A stretch of 64,000 nucleotides of DNA from Panulirus ornatus (GCF_036320965.1 NC_092289.1:21989778-22053777), one strand, 5' to 3'. Positions 44,515 through 59,754 are shown, counted from the stretch's first letter. The notes: generated by a model not told the origin, from the letters alone. Translations and numbers: made by a program.

Positions 44515-45074
44515 GAAGCTCGTACAGATGTCGTATTGATTATGTTTTCTGTCCTCTTTCCTGAATAATACATATCTGTTTTTACGGCTGTCAGTTTTTT
44601 CTTCGTTTGGCGATTGTATTGGGCTTGCTGAGTTGTAGCCGTATTTATAACCCCCAGTGGTACGTGACGGTAATACGGTGTTGGATCATTTTGACCAGCA
44701 CGTTATAGTGTCTAGGGATGACTGGTATTGGATTCCTCCACGTTGTGTGTGGGTACGATGGTACCGGGAGCGACATGGGGGATAGGCTGGCCCGTTGAAC
44801 CCCGGAGTGCCGCCTCTTCGTTGGTCTGGAGGCTCTGCCCCTTCCTCATAGGGCTGCTCCTCGTATGGATTGTTGATTGAACCACATAAATCCCACCACG
44901 TCGGGAGGAAGTACGTCTTTATGTGGTCTCGTTTCTTTGGTTAATGGCTACGATCTTACCCTCACTGAGTGGCCAAACTTTCTACGGTATGACACGCGCT
45001 CTTTAATCTCACACAATTTTGGCAACCATTAACCTGCCATTTATGCATCATCAACCTACCATTGACCTATTATT
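44515..45074. other. Unique sequence
   Basis: No gene recognised. Confidence 0.5.
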
Positions 45075-45084
45075 TCCGGGTGCT

Positions 45085-45135
45085 TCGACTCGAACACCTT
45101 CCCTCCCATAACCAGTCACGCCCGAGCCACCCTCT
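45085..45135 (-). mobile_element. tRNA-like A/B-box pair
   Basis: Minus strand: A-box-like GTGGCTCGGGCGTGACTGG (about 45110-45130) followed by B-box-like GGTGTTCGAGTC (about 45088-45099), at the short spacing of a normal tRNA. The end AAGCACCC resembles a tRNA 3' side but the acceptor stem cannot be closed. Likely a SINE or tRNA relic. Confidence 0.4.
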
Positions 45136-45444
45136 GCGTTCCCCGGCAGTAGCTAAGAGCCCCTCCCCCACCCTCTCATTTTCTTGATTTCACCCCCTAA
45201 TAGTTTCCTGGCTCAAGGTGCCGCCTCGCGCGTGTGATTGCTAAAACCAACAGTCGGAGGTCATCAAGGAAGGGTCGAGTGTTGGTGTTGGACTCGTGAC
45301 AGTGTGTTTTATGGACAGGTTCCTGGTCGGGGAGCGCCAGTGAGTCAGGTGTTGAGAGATGTGGTCTGCTTACGTCGCATTCCTAAAGAGTTGTATTATG
45401 TGGGACTTTGACTACCACCACCGAGCACGCATGGGAAAGACCCG

Positions 45445-45590
45445 TGTGCACGATGGTACGACACTTGAGCAAGATGATACGACGCCTCACACACGACGGG
45501 ACGACCCCAGGGCGCGACGGTACGACAAGGGGCGCGACGGTACGACAGGAGCACGACGGTGCGACAAGGGCGCGACAGTGCGACGGTCTA
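45445..45590 (+). mobile_element. Palindromic element, copy H (arm units only, shortened)
   Basis: About eight tandem GCACGACGGTACGAC-like units, long at the left (with ACTTGA) and shortened to about 16-19 bases at the right (GGGCGCGACGGTACGACAAG). No core. CpG is unusually well kept in this copy. Confidence 0.82.
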
Positions 45591-45756
45591 CATCAAGATC
45601 TGTAAAATTGTCGTTTACTGAAGCATTTGAAAGCTATATCAATGGCAACTTTTCTCCCACAATATCATGTCTCTTCATTTTATTTCTGTTATTTCTATAC
45701 TGTTCAAAAATTCTCCATCTGTCTGTCCCTCTGTGTCTGTATGAATGCCTATGTAT

Positions 45757-46012
45757 ACACAGGGTGATGCAAAAGTCTCGCAATGTCCAGAATGTTTCGG
45801 TCAGATCGTATTAATCACGTTTATTTTATCTCCTTCCAGGTAAGTGATGGCTGCTAAATTGTCTAAAAACTAGAGGGTGGAACTGGTTGCAGCGAGTGGA
45901 TTGATCACTTGCTACTGAATTTAATGCAACACATCCAGGGAGGACCCAGAATTCACTCATGCCTCTGTGAGGAGACTGATTAATCTGTTCAGAGGAACGG
46001 TAAGTGTTCTTA
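45757..46012 (+). pseudogene. 5' end and helix-turn-helix part of a Tc1/mariner transposase relic
   Basis: Starts at a terminal-repeat-like CACAGGGTGATGCAAAAGTC after TA (45757-45778). An ATG at 45847 opens MAAKLSKN-stop-RVELVAASG, and the frame continues through two more stops to REDPEFTHASVRRLINLF (about 45930-45995). This matches the N-terminal DNA-binding region of a Tc1/mariner (IS630) family in which REPITH..V.RLI..F..TGSV is typical. Three stops make it dead. The catalytic C-terminal part is at 46512-46675. Confidence 0.7.
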
Positions 46013-46115
46013 ACGGTTCCAAGTGTGGTCGCCAGATGAAGAGTTCAGCCGAGTGTGCAACAGCAATGTAACAATTGTATCATGTTCATACCTGCTCGAA
46101 ATACCGAACAAAAGA

Positions 46116-46120
<5 letters not shown>

Positions 46121-46167
<47 letters not shown>

Positions 46168-46182
46168 TGTGTGTGTGTGTGT
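46121..46182. repeat. Microsatellite (GT)n inside the transposon
   Basis: About 62 bases of GT with one CT change, between the two surviving parts of the transposase relic. Confidence 0.97.
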
Positions 46183-46239
46183 GGAGGACACCGGTGTGTT
46201 ATGATTTAGGCATTACAATGGAGAGATTAGTTGTAGTTG

Positions 46240-46490
46240 GCTGATATTTGCTTCTCTGACGCCAGATTGACGGGCGAAATATGCTTTCATATGTACCAGA
46301 TATTTTCAGTAACATTTGCAAATCTTTTTCCATCACTTGCACCTTTTTTCTTGATCTGCTGCTTGCTCTTGTACTCCTCTCAGTCGCAAACAATCCTCTC
46401 TAGTTCCTTACACAAACCTTCCTCTTCTCTCTCTCTCCCTCTCTCTACCTCTTCTCTCTCTCACTAGTAGTCCAACTTCCACGTTCCCCG
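46240..46490 (-). mobile_element. Non-LTR retrotransposon fragment, copy 3, nested in the mariner relic
   Basis: Minus strand reads CD-stop-EEYKSKQQIKKKGASD (about 46320-46385), the DWEEYK block of copies 1 and 2, with the plus strand showing CACTTGCACC, TTCTTGATCTGC, TACTCCTCTCAGTCGC. It lies between the N-terminal and C-terminal parts of the transposase in opposite orientation, so it probably inserted there or replaced the middle. Confidence 0.6.
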
Positions 46491-46511
46491 TGCACAACTG
46501 GGGGAGACCTG

Positions 46512-46675
46512 TGGTTCCAGCAGGGCGGGACGCTGGCACGTTTTCCAATCATGGCCCTTGCGTTTTTGCTCAAGAAGTTCCCAGATAAATGAACGTCGCG
46601 CGGGAGGCTGTCGGGTGGCCACTCAAGTCACCGGACCTCACGCTTCTGCACATCTTGTGGGGACGTCTCGCCTCA
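46512..46675 (+). pseudogene. DDE catalytic-domain remnant of the Tc1/mariner transposase
   Basis: WFQQGGTLAR (from 46512) corresponds to the family motif around the second catalytic aspartate, W.QQDGAP, with the aspartate replaced by glycine. After one stop and a frameshift, GWPLKSPDLTLLHILWGRL (46613-46669) matches the signature WPPRSPDLTPLDFFLWG that precedes the third acidic residue. The missing central part (about 170 residues in relatives) is replaced by the GT tract and the non-LTR fragment. Confidence 0.8.
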
Positions 46676-46877
46676 CTCATGTGTCCAACATCTGACAAAT
46701 GTAAGGATGCTGATGGACAAATTCAGGCTGGATAGTGATAAGGTCGACATTAGGGCGTTTAAGAAATGATCAAACATCATTAGGTAAATGTGATCGAAAA
46801 GTGTTTCTTGGTTCATGATGTACAAATATGAACGTTTACTACAATGTAACTTATGGTTCAAGACTTATAAGTATCTA

Positions 46878-46904
46878 GGACAGACAGACAGACAGACAGA
46901 CAGA
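46878..46904. repeat. Tetranucleotide (GACA)n
   Basis: Six GACA units. They may hide the 3' terminal repeat of the mariner relic. Confidence 0.95.
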
Positions 46905-47093
46905 TTCAAAGGTCATAAAGGAAGTGTAAATGGAGGAGGATTGCATCAATTTACGAAGGGATCTAAACAAACTCCAAAGTTGGTCTGATACATTTTGATG
47001 ATATTCATCCCAAGTAAATGTGGAGATGTGGAGCAAAGTGAAAGGAGGCCTTAATATGATTATAATTTTCGCAGAAAATAAGCATCTGGATTC

Positions 47094-47112
47094 TGTGTGT
47101 GAGTGTGTGTAT

Positions 47113-47179
<67 letters not shown>
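47094..47179. repeat. Microsatellite (GT)n
   Basis: About 86 bases of GT, interrupted by GA and TA at the left. Confidence 0.97.
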
Positions 47180-47180
<1 letters not shown>

Positions 47181-47914
47181 TTGCCTATGTTTACGAATTA
47201 GTCGCTTGTTTCTCCCTGTAAGCAACCACTAAACGCAATATCGTCAGGTGCTAGTATAGCACTGTGTTGCGTCGCACGAGTTACTCCCAGCGACTGAATG
47301 GTTGAAGTGTCAGTCGTAATTACAGGGGTCAATAAGAATTAAGGGCAAGAGAGGCCTCTAGGGGTTTTTAGATAGTCTTAAAGGGTCATCGTGGTGTGCC
47401 GGTGTGGGTTAGGGTAAAGGATTTATCTGATGTCAGGAGGGAAGGAAGTGGTTGGGTATAGAGGGAGGTTAGGGGGTTCTGGAAGTGTTAGGGGAAGGGG
47501 TGGTAAAGGAGGAATAATGGGCATTCACAGGTGTTGTGAGTGTGATGGAGGAAAGATGCGTCCGGGAAAAGGTCAGTCTTTCTCTTGCTAGGGATTAAAT
47601 GTATATTTTCTTGAAGCCATGAAGAGACCGAAGGTCCCCAAGTCGGTAAAGGGAATGGGAAGAAGTTCCCAGGTTACTGGAGGGAATGGGAGGGTTTCCC
47701 TTGAATCCCAGGGCAGGAGGGAAGATGTAAAAGAGGAGAGAAAGGAACAAGGAATGAGGTTCATCATCTAAGTGTTGCGGTGATGAGCGATCATAGCTGG
47801 CGGCCTCCTGATTACACACATTCTGGACGAGCCGTCCAGGACCCCCTGCTCCGATCTTATCAGGCGCTTCCGTACTTGCGCGTGGCCTCCCAGTCCCCCA
47901 GGACAGCTGATGGG
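47180..47914. other. Unassigned sequence
   Basis: A loose GGGAATGGGA repeat near 47645-47700. No gene recognised. Confidence 0.5.
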
Positions 47915-48270
47915 AAAATTGAAGGGTTGAAGGGGTACTTGAGAGTATGATTACAGGGTCACTTGCTGGGGCAGTTGAAGTGGTAATTTAAGGGCCCAGT
48001 TGAAGGACTATGAAGATGCAAGTAAAACGGATTTAAGGCACAGATAAAAGGGGTAGATGATTTTATGATTAAGAGTGGAAGCATCAGTTCCAGAGACAAA
48101 TTGAGGGTGAGTTGACGAGTTACTTGAATCACTTAGATGGTCCGTAGGGAAAGGACAGTTGAAGGACCGGAGGGGAACCTCAGTCGGCGGGCCGGTAGCA
48201 GGGCCAGTTAAAGTGTGGAAGGGTCACTCTGAGAGGGGGCAGACGAGGGACTAATTAAGGGGAGAACTGA
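47915..48270. repeat. Degenerate array of AGTTGAAGG and AATTTAAGGG words
   Basis: GTTGAAGG, ATTAAGGG, CAGTTAAAG and CAGATAAAAGG recur every 12-26 bases for about 350 bases. Confidence 0.6.
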
Positions 48271-48560
48271 AGGGCTGACCTGCTGTCTCGGGGCAGGGGG
48301 ACGATCCTCCTGACAGGGAGGGATCTGGCCCCATCTGAAGGAGGAGGGGGAGGAGGGGGGAGGTTATTTACAGCAGACGAAGGCACGAGGTTATGAATGA
48401 AGGCTGTTATTGTCACACGCGGCACTTGAGTAATTTGTACGACTTGCTGCTAGCCAATAGGAAACGTCAGTCATAACCATCCCGACTCTCCTCGCTGCTC
48501 GCCTAATGTACACTACCATCTTGTAGTAGTATTTTTAAACGTTGGCAGCCACACAAGAAC

Positions 48561-48569
<9 letters not shown>
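48271..48569. other. Unassigned sequence with a CCAAT box
   Basis: CCAAT at 48454-48458 is followed by AAACGTCA. No gene recognised. Confidence 0.4.

Positions 48570-48612
<43 letters not shown>
48570..48612. repeat. Microsatellite (GT)n
   Basis: About 43 bases of GT after a short T-run. Confidence 0.97.
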
Positions 48613-48613
<1 letters not shown>

Positions 48614-49458
48614 GTGCCGATCTTAACTTGGGTCGCATTTGTCAAGGTTGGCAGCGGACCCTCGTGAGCCTGTTGGGCCGCTCCAGTATTTACATGTAAT
48701 GAAGGCAATCCGTCTTCTCCTTGCACAGCTGCCGATGCCACCTAGGAGGGGGAGAAAGGGAGGCCTCTGAGGGCGTGAAGGGGATGGGGGTAGGGAGAGA
48801 TGCTGGTTGGAATATAACGGGGAGGAGCTGCACGGAGGTAGAGGCAGGGGGGAGCAGAGAGCCTCATCGGTGCTAGGGAGGAGGAGGAGGAGGGTCCAGG
48901 GTCTTTGATATTCGGAATTTTGGAAAGTCGTGGACCCGGGGAGTTCAGCCTGGGCGCTAGGAGGATAGAGACTCCCTGTGCTGAAGGGATAGTTCGCTTC
49001 CTGAACTGAGGGAAACATTTGGACATTTTTTTTCTGCTGAGAGGGACGCTTCTGACGTCTATTTTTCTCAGTTGATATAGGGAGTTAGTCTCCTCAGTGT
49101 TTGGATAGCAGCCATCGTCCTACCTTTGCTTCAGAGAGGTGATGAAGACCCCAGTATATATCTCCAGGGCTCGGTGTTTCTATAAGGTCCCCTCACCCTC
49201 TCTCCTGCCTCCCCTCCACTGCAGTAATCACCTCAGAACACCGTGTAAAACCCTGAGGGAGACTTGATGAAATTTTGGAGTTCACTTTGGCTCCCGTGAT
49301 GCCGTTGATTTGATGATGATACACATGGGTTAGCGATGCTGAGGTCAGACCCTTGAATACCCATACAGCCACGTCACAACAACCCGCCATCACTTTAAAG
49401 TCGACTCATCTCTACTGTGGTCATGCACGACCCAACAGGCAGACCTCACTTCCATCCC
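48613..49458. other. Unassigned sequence
   Basis: G-rich to 48900. No gene recognised; frames on the minus strand are proline/serine-rich by composition. Confidence 0.5.
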
Positions 49459-49468
49459 ACACACACAC

Positions 49469-49508
<40 letters not shown>
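49459..49508. repeat. Microsatellite (CA)n
   Basis: About 50 bases of CA with one CG. Confidence 0.97.
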
Positions 49509-49510
<2 letters not shown>

Positions 49511-49880
49511 CCCCAGCATCCCGCCCCTCGCCTATGACCCCAACACCTCCCCAGAAATAGGCTACGAGTCTTTAATTGGGGCGGCCAGCGTCGTAAAGCA
49601 GGCGTTATGGCCGAGCTGCTGGCCCGCTCGCCCCGCCACATAAACTTCTCCACCTAATATGGCCGCCGCACGGCCGCCCTCATCACCCATTGGCACCTCC
49701 ATGTGCCTTAAATTCCCGCAATGGCTCGCCTGATACACTCGCGGGAGCGCTTGACCTCCCACGAGGACCTGCCGAGGGAGTTACTCGCGGCAGACGTGTC
49801 AGTTATCGGCCCCGAGCGCCGCTCAGCGTCAGGGGTTGGGTTTATCAGGAGGAGGGACGCTTATGGGGAAGGTATGGCCG
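49509..49880. promoter_or_regulatory. GC-rich island with few repeats, possible regulatory element
   Basis: CpG-containing DNA with TAATATGGCCGCCGCACGGC, TAATTGGGGC, GCGTTATGGCC and CCCATTGGCACC, unlike the surrounding purine-rich and SSR-rich DNA. It resembles a conserved noncoding or promoter-proximal island. No start site is identifiable. Confidence 0.2.
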
Positions 49881-50982
49881 GCCCTCCGGGTTAACGTCAT
49901 GGTGATGTATGTGGTACAGGATCCTCCCATCGTCATTACCTGGCACCGGGCGTGCACGCAAGGCTGCTGCCAGCCACACGACCTAGAGTCTTCGGTGCGG
50001 CGTCAGACTTAGTTGGGGGGAATATCCTCCCTCAGGTGACCTCAGCGATGGTGCCCTAGTCTGATAACCCAGAGGAGGAGGAGGAGATGATCCTGTGTGA
50101 CGCCATCATGTAGGAACACAGTCGTTACCCGCAAGGGGAGGAGCTAGGGTCCGCAGTGGTTTGTGTCATCTGGTAACGGGAGCCCTCACGGGGCGAGGGA
50201 TGGCCTTCTCCTCTCCTTCTGCCACACCCACAGTCTGCATCACTGCCTCTCTCTCTCCTTCCTGTGTTTACCATCACTTACCCGTTCCAACCATCACTCA
50301 CTCCACCACCTGTTTCCTCATACTCTACCTATTTCTCTTGGTTTTTCCCATAGTGCTGTGTTTCCTCCCTTCTTCCCTCCCATCCCTGGGATCTGCAGGG
50401 TATCATTCGAGGTGTTCCAGGACGACCTTGTGTGATTGTGAGAAAGACGGCGGGAGGTGGGGGCGCGCGTTCCTCCTGGACGGAGTAATGGACGGCACAG
50501 ATAGGCCAGGAATGCCCTCGCCCACAAGACCTGGTGCTGTGTGAGATATTCCTCGTCGACGGTGACGTGTCGCTGGACGAGGTGGTGTTGCTGTGGTGAA
50601 CCCCGGACGCTGGGTCATACACTCCCGACCCGCCATTGATGTGGGTACAAGAGAGTCTGGCAGGCACACGGAGGAAGAGAGAGGGTTACGGGAAGGACCT
50701 GGAAGGAAGTAGGAAAACTGCACTGGGATAAACATGGACCAGAACGTTAGAGACATACGAGACAAGATAGAGAAAAGTAAACATGTATAATCTCAGCAAG
50801 TGCACCGACAGAGGAGTTGCCCAGCGCGTGTCTTCATGATAACCCAGGCCTGGCACGTCTCCACGCTAGCCAGTCCCCACAGTACAGGTACTGGCCAGCC
50901 CTCAGGTCTCTCTCAGACATGGTCAGCAACAGCCTGGCACCACAGGCTAGCCAGCTATCCTGCCATCACTGTTTCTGCCGCA

Positions 50983-50983
<1 letters not shown>
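49881..50983. other. 1.1 kb of unassigned sequence
   Basis: Several frames of 90-127 residues overlap around 50161-50765 on both strands. None shows a domain, and their mutual overlap argues against any one being real. Confidence 0.5.

Positions 50984-51020
<37 letters not shown>
50984..51020. repeat. Microsatellite (CA)n
   Basis: About 37 bases of CA. Confidence 0.97.
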
Positions 51021-51022
<2 letters not shown>

Positions 51023-51111
51023 TCACACACCACACTCGGAAACTCCTCCTGCTGCAGCCTGCGAGATGGCCCTCCCAGTTTTGGAAGATGGTCTCTTCCT
51101 GTCCTTCTCTA

Positions 51112-51160
51112 TCCTCCTCTTCCTCCTCCTCCTCCTCCTCCTCCTCCTCCTCCTCCTCCG
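51112..51160. repeat. Trinucleotide (CCT)n
   Basis: About sixteen CCT units, followed by scattered CCT/CCG. Confidence 0.96.
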
Positions 51161-51211
51161 AACCTCCTCCGCCTCCGCCACCTCGTCCTCCGCCACTTCC
51201 ATCTCCTCCTG

Positions 51212-51325
51212 TTAACATTAAACGCGCCCAAAACTAGAGCCACATTAAACGCTTCCGAAACTAGCGTCACAATGAACGCTTCCAAAACTAGTGATACATG
51301 AAACGCCCCTTGAAGGTAGCGTCGT
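51212..51325. repeat. Four-copy tandem repeat, 27-base unit
   Basis: ACATTAAACGCTTCCGAAAC plus TAGCGTC; the minus strand reads a nine-residue repeat through it. Four copies, moderately diverged. Confidence 0.92.
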
Positions 51326-51530
51326 AGTAATAAGGCGAGTTTCAACAGTAGGTGTGGTTTTAATGGTGTGTCTCCCTCCCGACCCAAGCCTGTGTTGACC
51401 ACACTTTCACCAGGAGGGTCCTCACCGCAGGCCCACCTAGACCGTAATGGACTTGTCGCTTCTCTGTATCACCGAAGTTTTTTCTTTTTTTTCATTCATT
51501 TCTCTCACTTCCCTCTACCAGCCCCCCCCC

Positions 51531-51535
<5 letters not shown>

Positions 51536-51608
<73 letters not shown>
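51536..51608. repeat. Microsatellite (CT)n
   Basis: About 73 bases of CT preceded by a C-run (51522-51533). Confidence 0.97.
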
Positions 51609-51610
<2 letters not shown>

Positions 51611-51904
51611 GTAGGCAGTAGGTGTGCTGCCTGCACGGGTATCAGGAGGGTGAGTGACGGCTGCGGAATGATCCAGCACTTCAGTGGCTGTCGGGTGTCA
51701 CACTCTCCTTTTGGCTCGGGCTGACTCTGTCTCTTTTCTTTCTTCCTCACCCACACGTGGGCTCATGGCAAGTCATCCACTCCACAGTCTCTCCACATGA
51801 CACCCGACAACGACGCGCAGCTCTTACGACTCTATCTTAGTAGCTCTAGATTTCCCCTGCGGTGAGCACGACCTACTAGCTCTTCATCACCAATTACCAT
51901 TCTT

Positions 51905-52125
51905 CCCGTTTTCTTGTTACAGACTCTGAAAACTCTTGTACCCCGTTTTCTTGTTACAGACTCTGAAAACTCTTGTACCCCGTTTTCTTGTTACAGGCTC
52001 TGAAAACTCTTGTACCCCGTTTTCTTGTTACAGGCTCTGAAAACTCTTGTACCCCGTTTTCTTGTTACAGACTCTGAAATCCATTGTACCCCGTTTTCTT
52101 CTTACAGACTCTGGAATCTCTCACT
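51905..52125. repeat. Minisatellite, 37-base unit containing acceptor-like splice signals
   Basis: Six copies with almost no divergence in the first five. Each contains CCGTTTTCTTGTTACAG then ACTCTGAAAACTCTTGTACC. The first part fits the 3' splice-site pattern (pyrimidine tract, then ACAG); the AG falls at 51922, 51959, 51996, 52033, 52070 and 52107. Homogeneity indicates recent expansion. Confidence 0.93.
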
Positions 52126-54771
<2,646 letters not shown>

Positions 54772-55439
54772 AATGATTATAATTAACCCATCGAGTAGTT
54801 AGTGTTGGCACGTCTGTGAGTGGAGAGATAGGAGGCCAGTCTCGTGAAGGACCGTTTCGCTCCTGCTCCTGGTTTATCCTTCATGTTACTATCTCTTCAC
54901 TTTACCTCTACTTGGCTACCCGAGGCGGGAGGGGCATCCTTCCCCTCCTCCTCCTCACCCAGACAGAGCCCCAGGTAACCCTCCTCCCTCGAGCCCCAGC
55001 CATCCCCCTTCCCTCCAGCCCCAGCATCCCCCTCCCCGAGGGACAAGATAGCTAAGCGTTCGGTGGTCACGGAATGACCACTAAGCGAACGCCAGCCGCC
55101 CATTCCCGAACGCTTATCTCAAGCCTTGAGTGAGAGGCGATCTCTTAGGCGTGAGGGGCGTATGGACGCGTGAGAGAGCCGTGGGAGGCTGGAGGGTGGT
55201 GCGTATGAGCGTAGAAAGGCGTGCAGGGCAGACTTGAGGAACTACCTGGAGGGTAACTTTGAGAAGGGCTGGGTGGAGCATGTAAGTTGCCCCTCTGGAG
55301 CGTACAGAAGTTTTGCCTAGCCCTGGGATGAGCATCAGGAGCGTAGGGAGATACAGAGACGCATTTCTCTGTTTCTGTTCCGACTGTTGGATACAAGTGG
55401 ATGAACGTCTTTCGGTGGTCACGTTTCACTAATTTCACT
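54772..55439. other. Unassigned sequence
   Basis: GC-rich, with CCCTCC-type words. Frames on both strands overlap one another; no domain recognised. Confidence 0.5.
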
Positions 55440-55610
55440 GTGACATAGCTCCAAAATTCTAGTACACAGCACAGAAACACTAGTTGTAGCTTAGAGATGT
55501 TGGTTATAGCATGGAAATGCCAGGCATAGCATATAAACGCCGGGTATAGCACAAAAATTCTTAAAGGTGTTGAGCATAGAACACAACTGCCGAGCATGGC
55601 ATTCGAAATT
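55440..55610. repeat. Degenerate repeat of about 20-base units
   Basis: TGCCAGGCATAGCATATAAA-type units, five to seven copies with one insertion. Confidence 0.82.
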
Positions 55611-56112
55611 CAGTGTTTCTTATTTGTAAAACTACATTGAATAACGAGTTACTTAGAGATTAGTAACAGCTTTATTTAGATTGGAATCGTGTCAGTATAG
55701 TCTTTTGGTTACACCAGATAACCAAGCTTTTAAGGCTGAATGTTCAGTAACGTTTCCAAACGAACAAGAATTCTTCACCACACATTTCCATTTAGATCTT
55801 TTGTTCAGAGATACCTACATTACGTTGTCATGATGATCTTAAGAGCCCGTTTAGTGGAGCTGCTAGTGAGGTAGTTTGACCATCAGTACCTGTTCCTCGG
55901 TGAGAGGGGTACAATGGTAGTTTATGGTCGAAGCACCACGGGCACGGGCGCTAACAAGCAACATCTGGTTGACCATAAACCCTCGTAAGCATCACCACGA
56001 CCACAGATGACGACACTTTGTTTAGTCTGGATGGCTGATGTTTATGTACACTTCAGACTGAGGACGTGTACCCGACTGTACTTGGTCGGTTTATGGTATT
56101 TTGGTGTCTCTC
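55611..56112. other. Unique sequence
   Basis: TTTATGGTCG and GACCATAAAC face each other at about 55920 and 55972, a possible 50-base-loop hairpin. No gene recognised. Confidence 0.45.
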
Positions 56113-56335
56113 TAGTAAGTATTATGGTCCTTTAGCCTTTGTCTGTACCAAGTATTATGGTCCTGTAGCCTCTGTCTGTAGCGGGCATTATAGCTCTTTG
56201 GCCTCTGTAGTAAGCATTATAGTCCTTTAGCTTCTGTCTGTAGCAACCATTATGGTCCAATAGCCTTTGACTGTAGCGAGCATTATAGTCCCTTAGCTTC
56301 TGTCTGTAGCAAGCATTATGGTCCTTTAGCTTACA
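56113..56335. repeat. Minisatellite, 33-base unit, reads as an 11-residue repeat
   Basis: ATTATGGTCCTTTAGCCTCT landmarks at 56121, 56154, 56187, 56216, 56249, 56282 and 56315: spacing 33, 33, 29, 33, 33, 33. The minus strand stays open and gives an 11-residue repeat resembling Q-K-L-K-D-H-N-A-C-Y-R; the single 29-base unit shifts the frame, which argues against coding. Confidence 0.93.
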
Positions 56336-58244
<1,909 letters not shown>

Positions 58245-58375
58245 AACTTATATGGTTGTCTGTCTGTATGTATAGGTGGCTCTCTGTACGTATGGTTGTC
58301 TGTCTGTATGTGTAGGTGGCTCTGTAGGTATGAGTGTCTGTCTGCATATATATAGGAGGCTCTCTGGACGTTTGA
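58245..58375. repeat. Three-copy tandem repeat, about 40 bases
   Basis: TATGGTTGTCTGTCTGTATG plus TATAGGTGGCTCTCTGTACG; the second copy is nearly identical, the third diverged. Confidence 0.9.
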
Positions 58376-58451
58376 CTAGGTGCTTGTGTAATATCAGGTC
58401 GTGTTTTAAGTCTCCAGATCATTTTGACTCAAGAGGGGAAATTCATTACGA

Positions 58452-58881
<430 letters not shown>

Positions 58882-59071
58882 TTAGGTAGTTTGAGAGGCT
58901 TGGACGATGATGTATGAACCATGAGTTCCCACCAGTAAAACGTTCATCAGGTCTGACATAGTGAGAGTGTTCCCACCCGGCATTTTGACTGATAACAGAC
59001 TCCAGTCATCTTGTGTATTGTTACGTGTCGAGTATCCCACAATGACCCAACCAGTATTCGAGGCGTGGAAA
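58882..59071 (-). other. Candidate exon, unrecognised protein
   Basis: A long pyrimidine run ending TTTTCAAAG (minus strand, ending at 59072) gives an acceptor-like site. From it about 62 codons run to a TAA at 58882. The residues look protein-like and non-repetitive (GWVIVGYSTRNN, then DDWSLLSVKMPGGNTLTMSD, then THGSYIIVQAS). I recognise no family. A transposon remnant is the main alternative. The frame also stays open through the T-run, so the splice site is not required for it. Confidence 0.25.
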
Positions 59072-59270
59072 CTTTGAAAAAAAAAAAAGAGAAAATAGTA
59101 TACCACTTGTCTCAGGAATTAAGCCTCACAAGACTTAGAACAAAGGTAACAGCCACAGTTGAGCGGTTATTGATGGTTGAATCTAATCTGGTAACAACCA
59201 GCATCTGTCACTGTCGTATTAAACAATTTAGGAGCAAGCGCTGGTCCCTGGGGTACCGCGCACTCTCGGG

Positions 59271-59606
59271 TTATTCTGGTGGAGGCGGTAAACACTGGGG
59301 CGTGTTGTGGCCCCTGGGGAGGAAGTGCCACATGGCCAGAGCTACCAGGAGGCTGCCCATGCCCTCCGTCAGGTACTGCAGGTGCCTCCCATCACTCAGT
59401 GTCGCGTCTGCAGCAGCCTGATCCTCCTGACGATTCGCAGAAGCACCGGGGAGGTGCTTGTCGCCGCTACCCCGCGCCAGAGACGCGGCCCGGCGTGACC
59501 TAAGCACATCCAAGATTCTGGAGAGGTTCGATCGTGTCACTCTGTACGTAACGTCTACACCACTACCAGGAGGATAGATATAAAGCCTTTTAAAAAGATA
59601 TGGGAT
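59271..59606 (-). other. Candidate terminal exon, unrecognised protein
   Basis: On the minus strand CTAGTCTTTCTTTCAG ends at 59607 and is a strong acceptor. A frame with 111 codons opens exactly there and ends at TAA (59271). An in-frame TAG lies within the acceptor tract, so the open frame effectively begins at the splice site. Residues start IPYLFKRLYIYPPGSG and later read LQYLTEGMGSLLVALAMWHF. Codons in the second half prefer G or C at the third position (leucine almost always CTG or CTC), unlike the flanks. No domain recognised. The plus strand also has a 63-codon frame (59307-59498) with similar bias, so strand is not certain. Confidence 0.35.
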
Positions 59607-59754
59607 CTGAAAGAAAGACTAGATCGTGAGAGGCTGCGGTGGTGTTAACGGGACCAGGGAGAGCCAGGCACGGCACTGACGCTAGCCAGGTGCCAGCCAG
59701 CCCGTCACCCAGACACACTCCCTGCCCTTACCAACACCACACTTGTATCGCTAA

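Noticed and set aside
46780..46880. A 3' terminal inverted repeat for the mariner relic
   Set aside because: Only AGACTT-length similarity to the complement of the left end is visible before the GACA tract; too short to call.
50161..50765. A gene from the overlapping 90-127-residue frames
   Set aside because: Four or five frames on both strands overlap, none with a recognisable domain or splice context.
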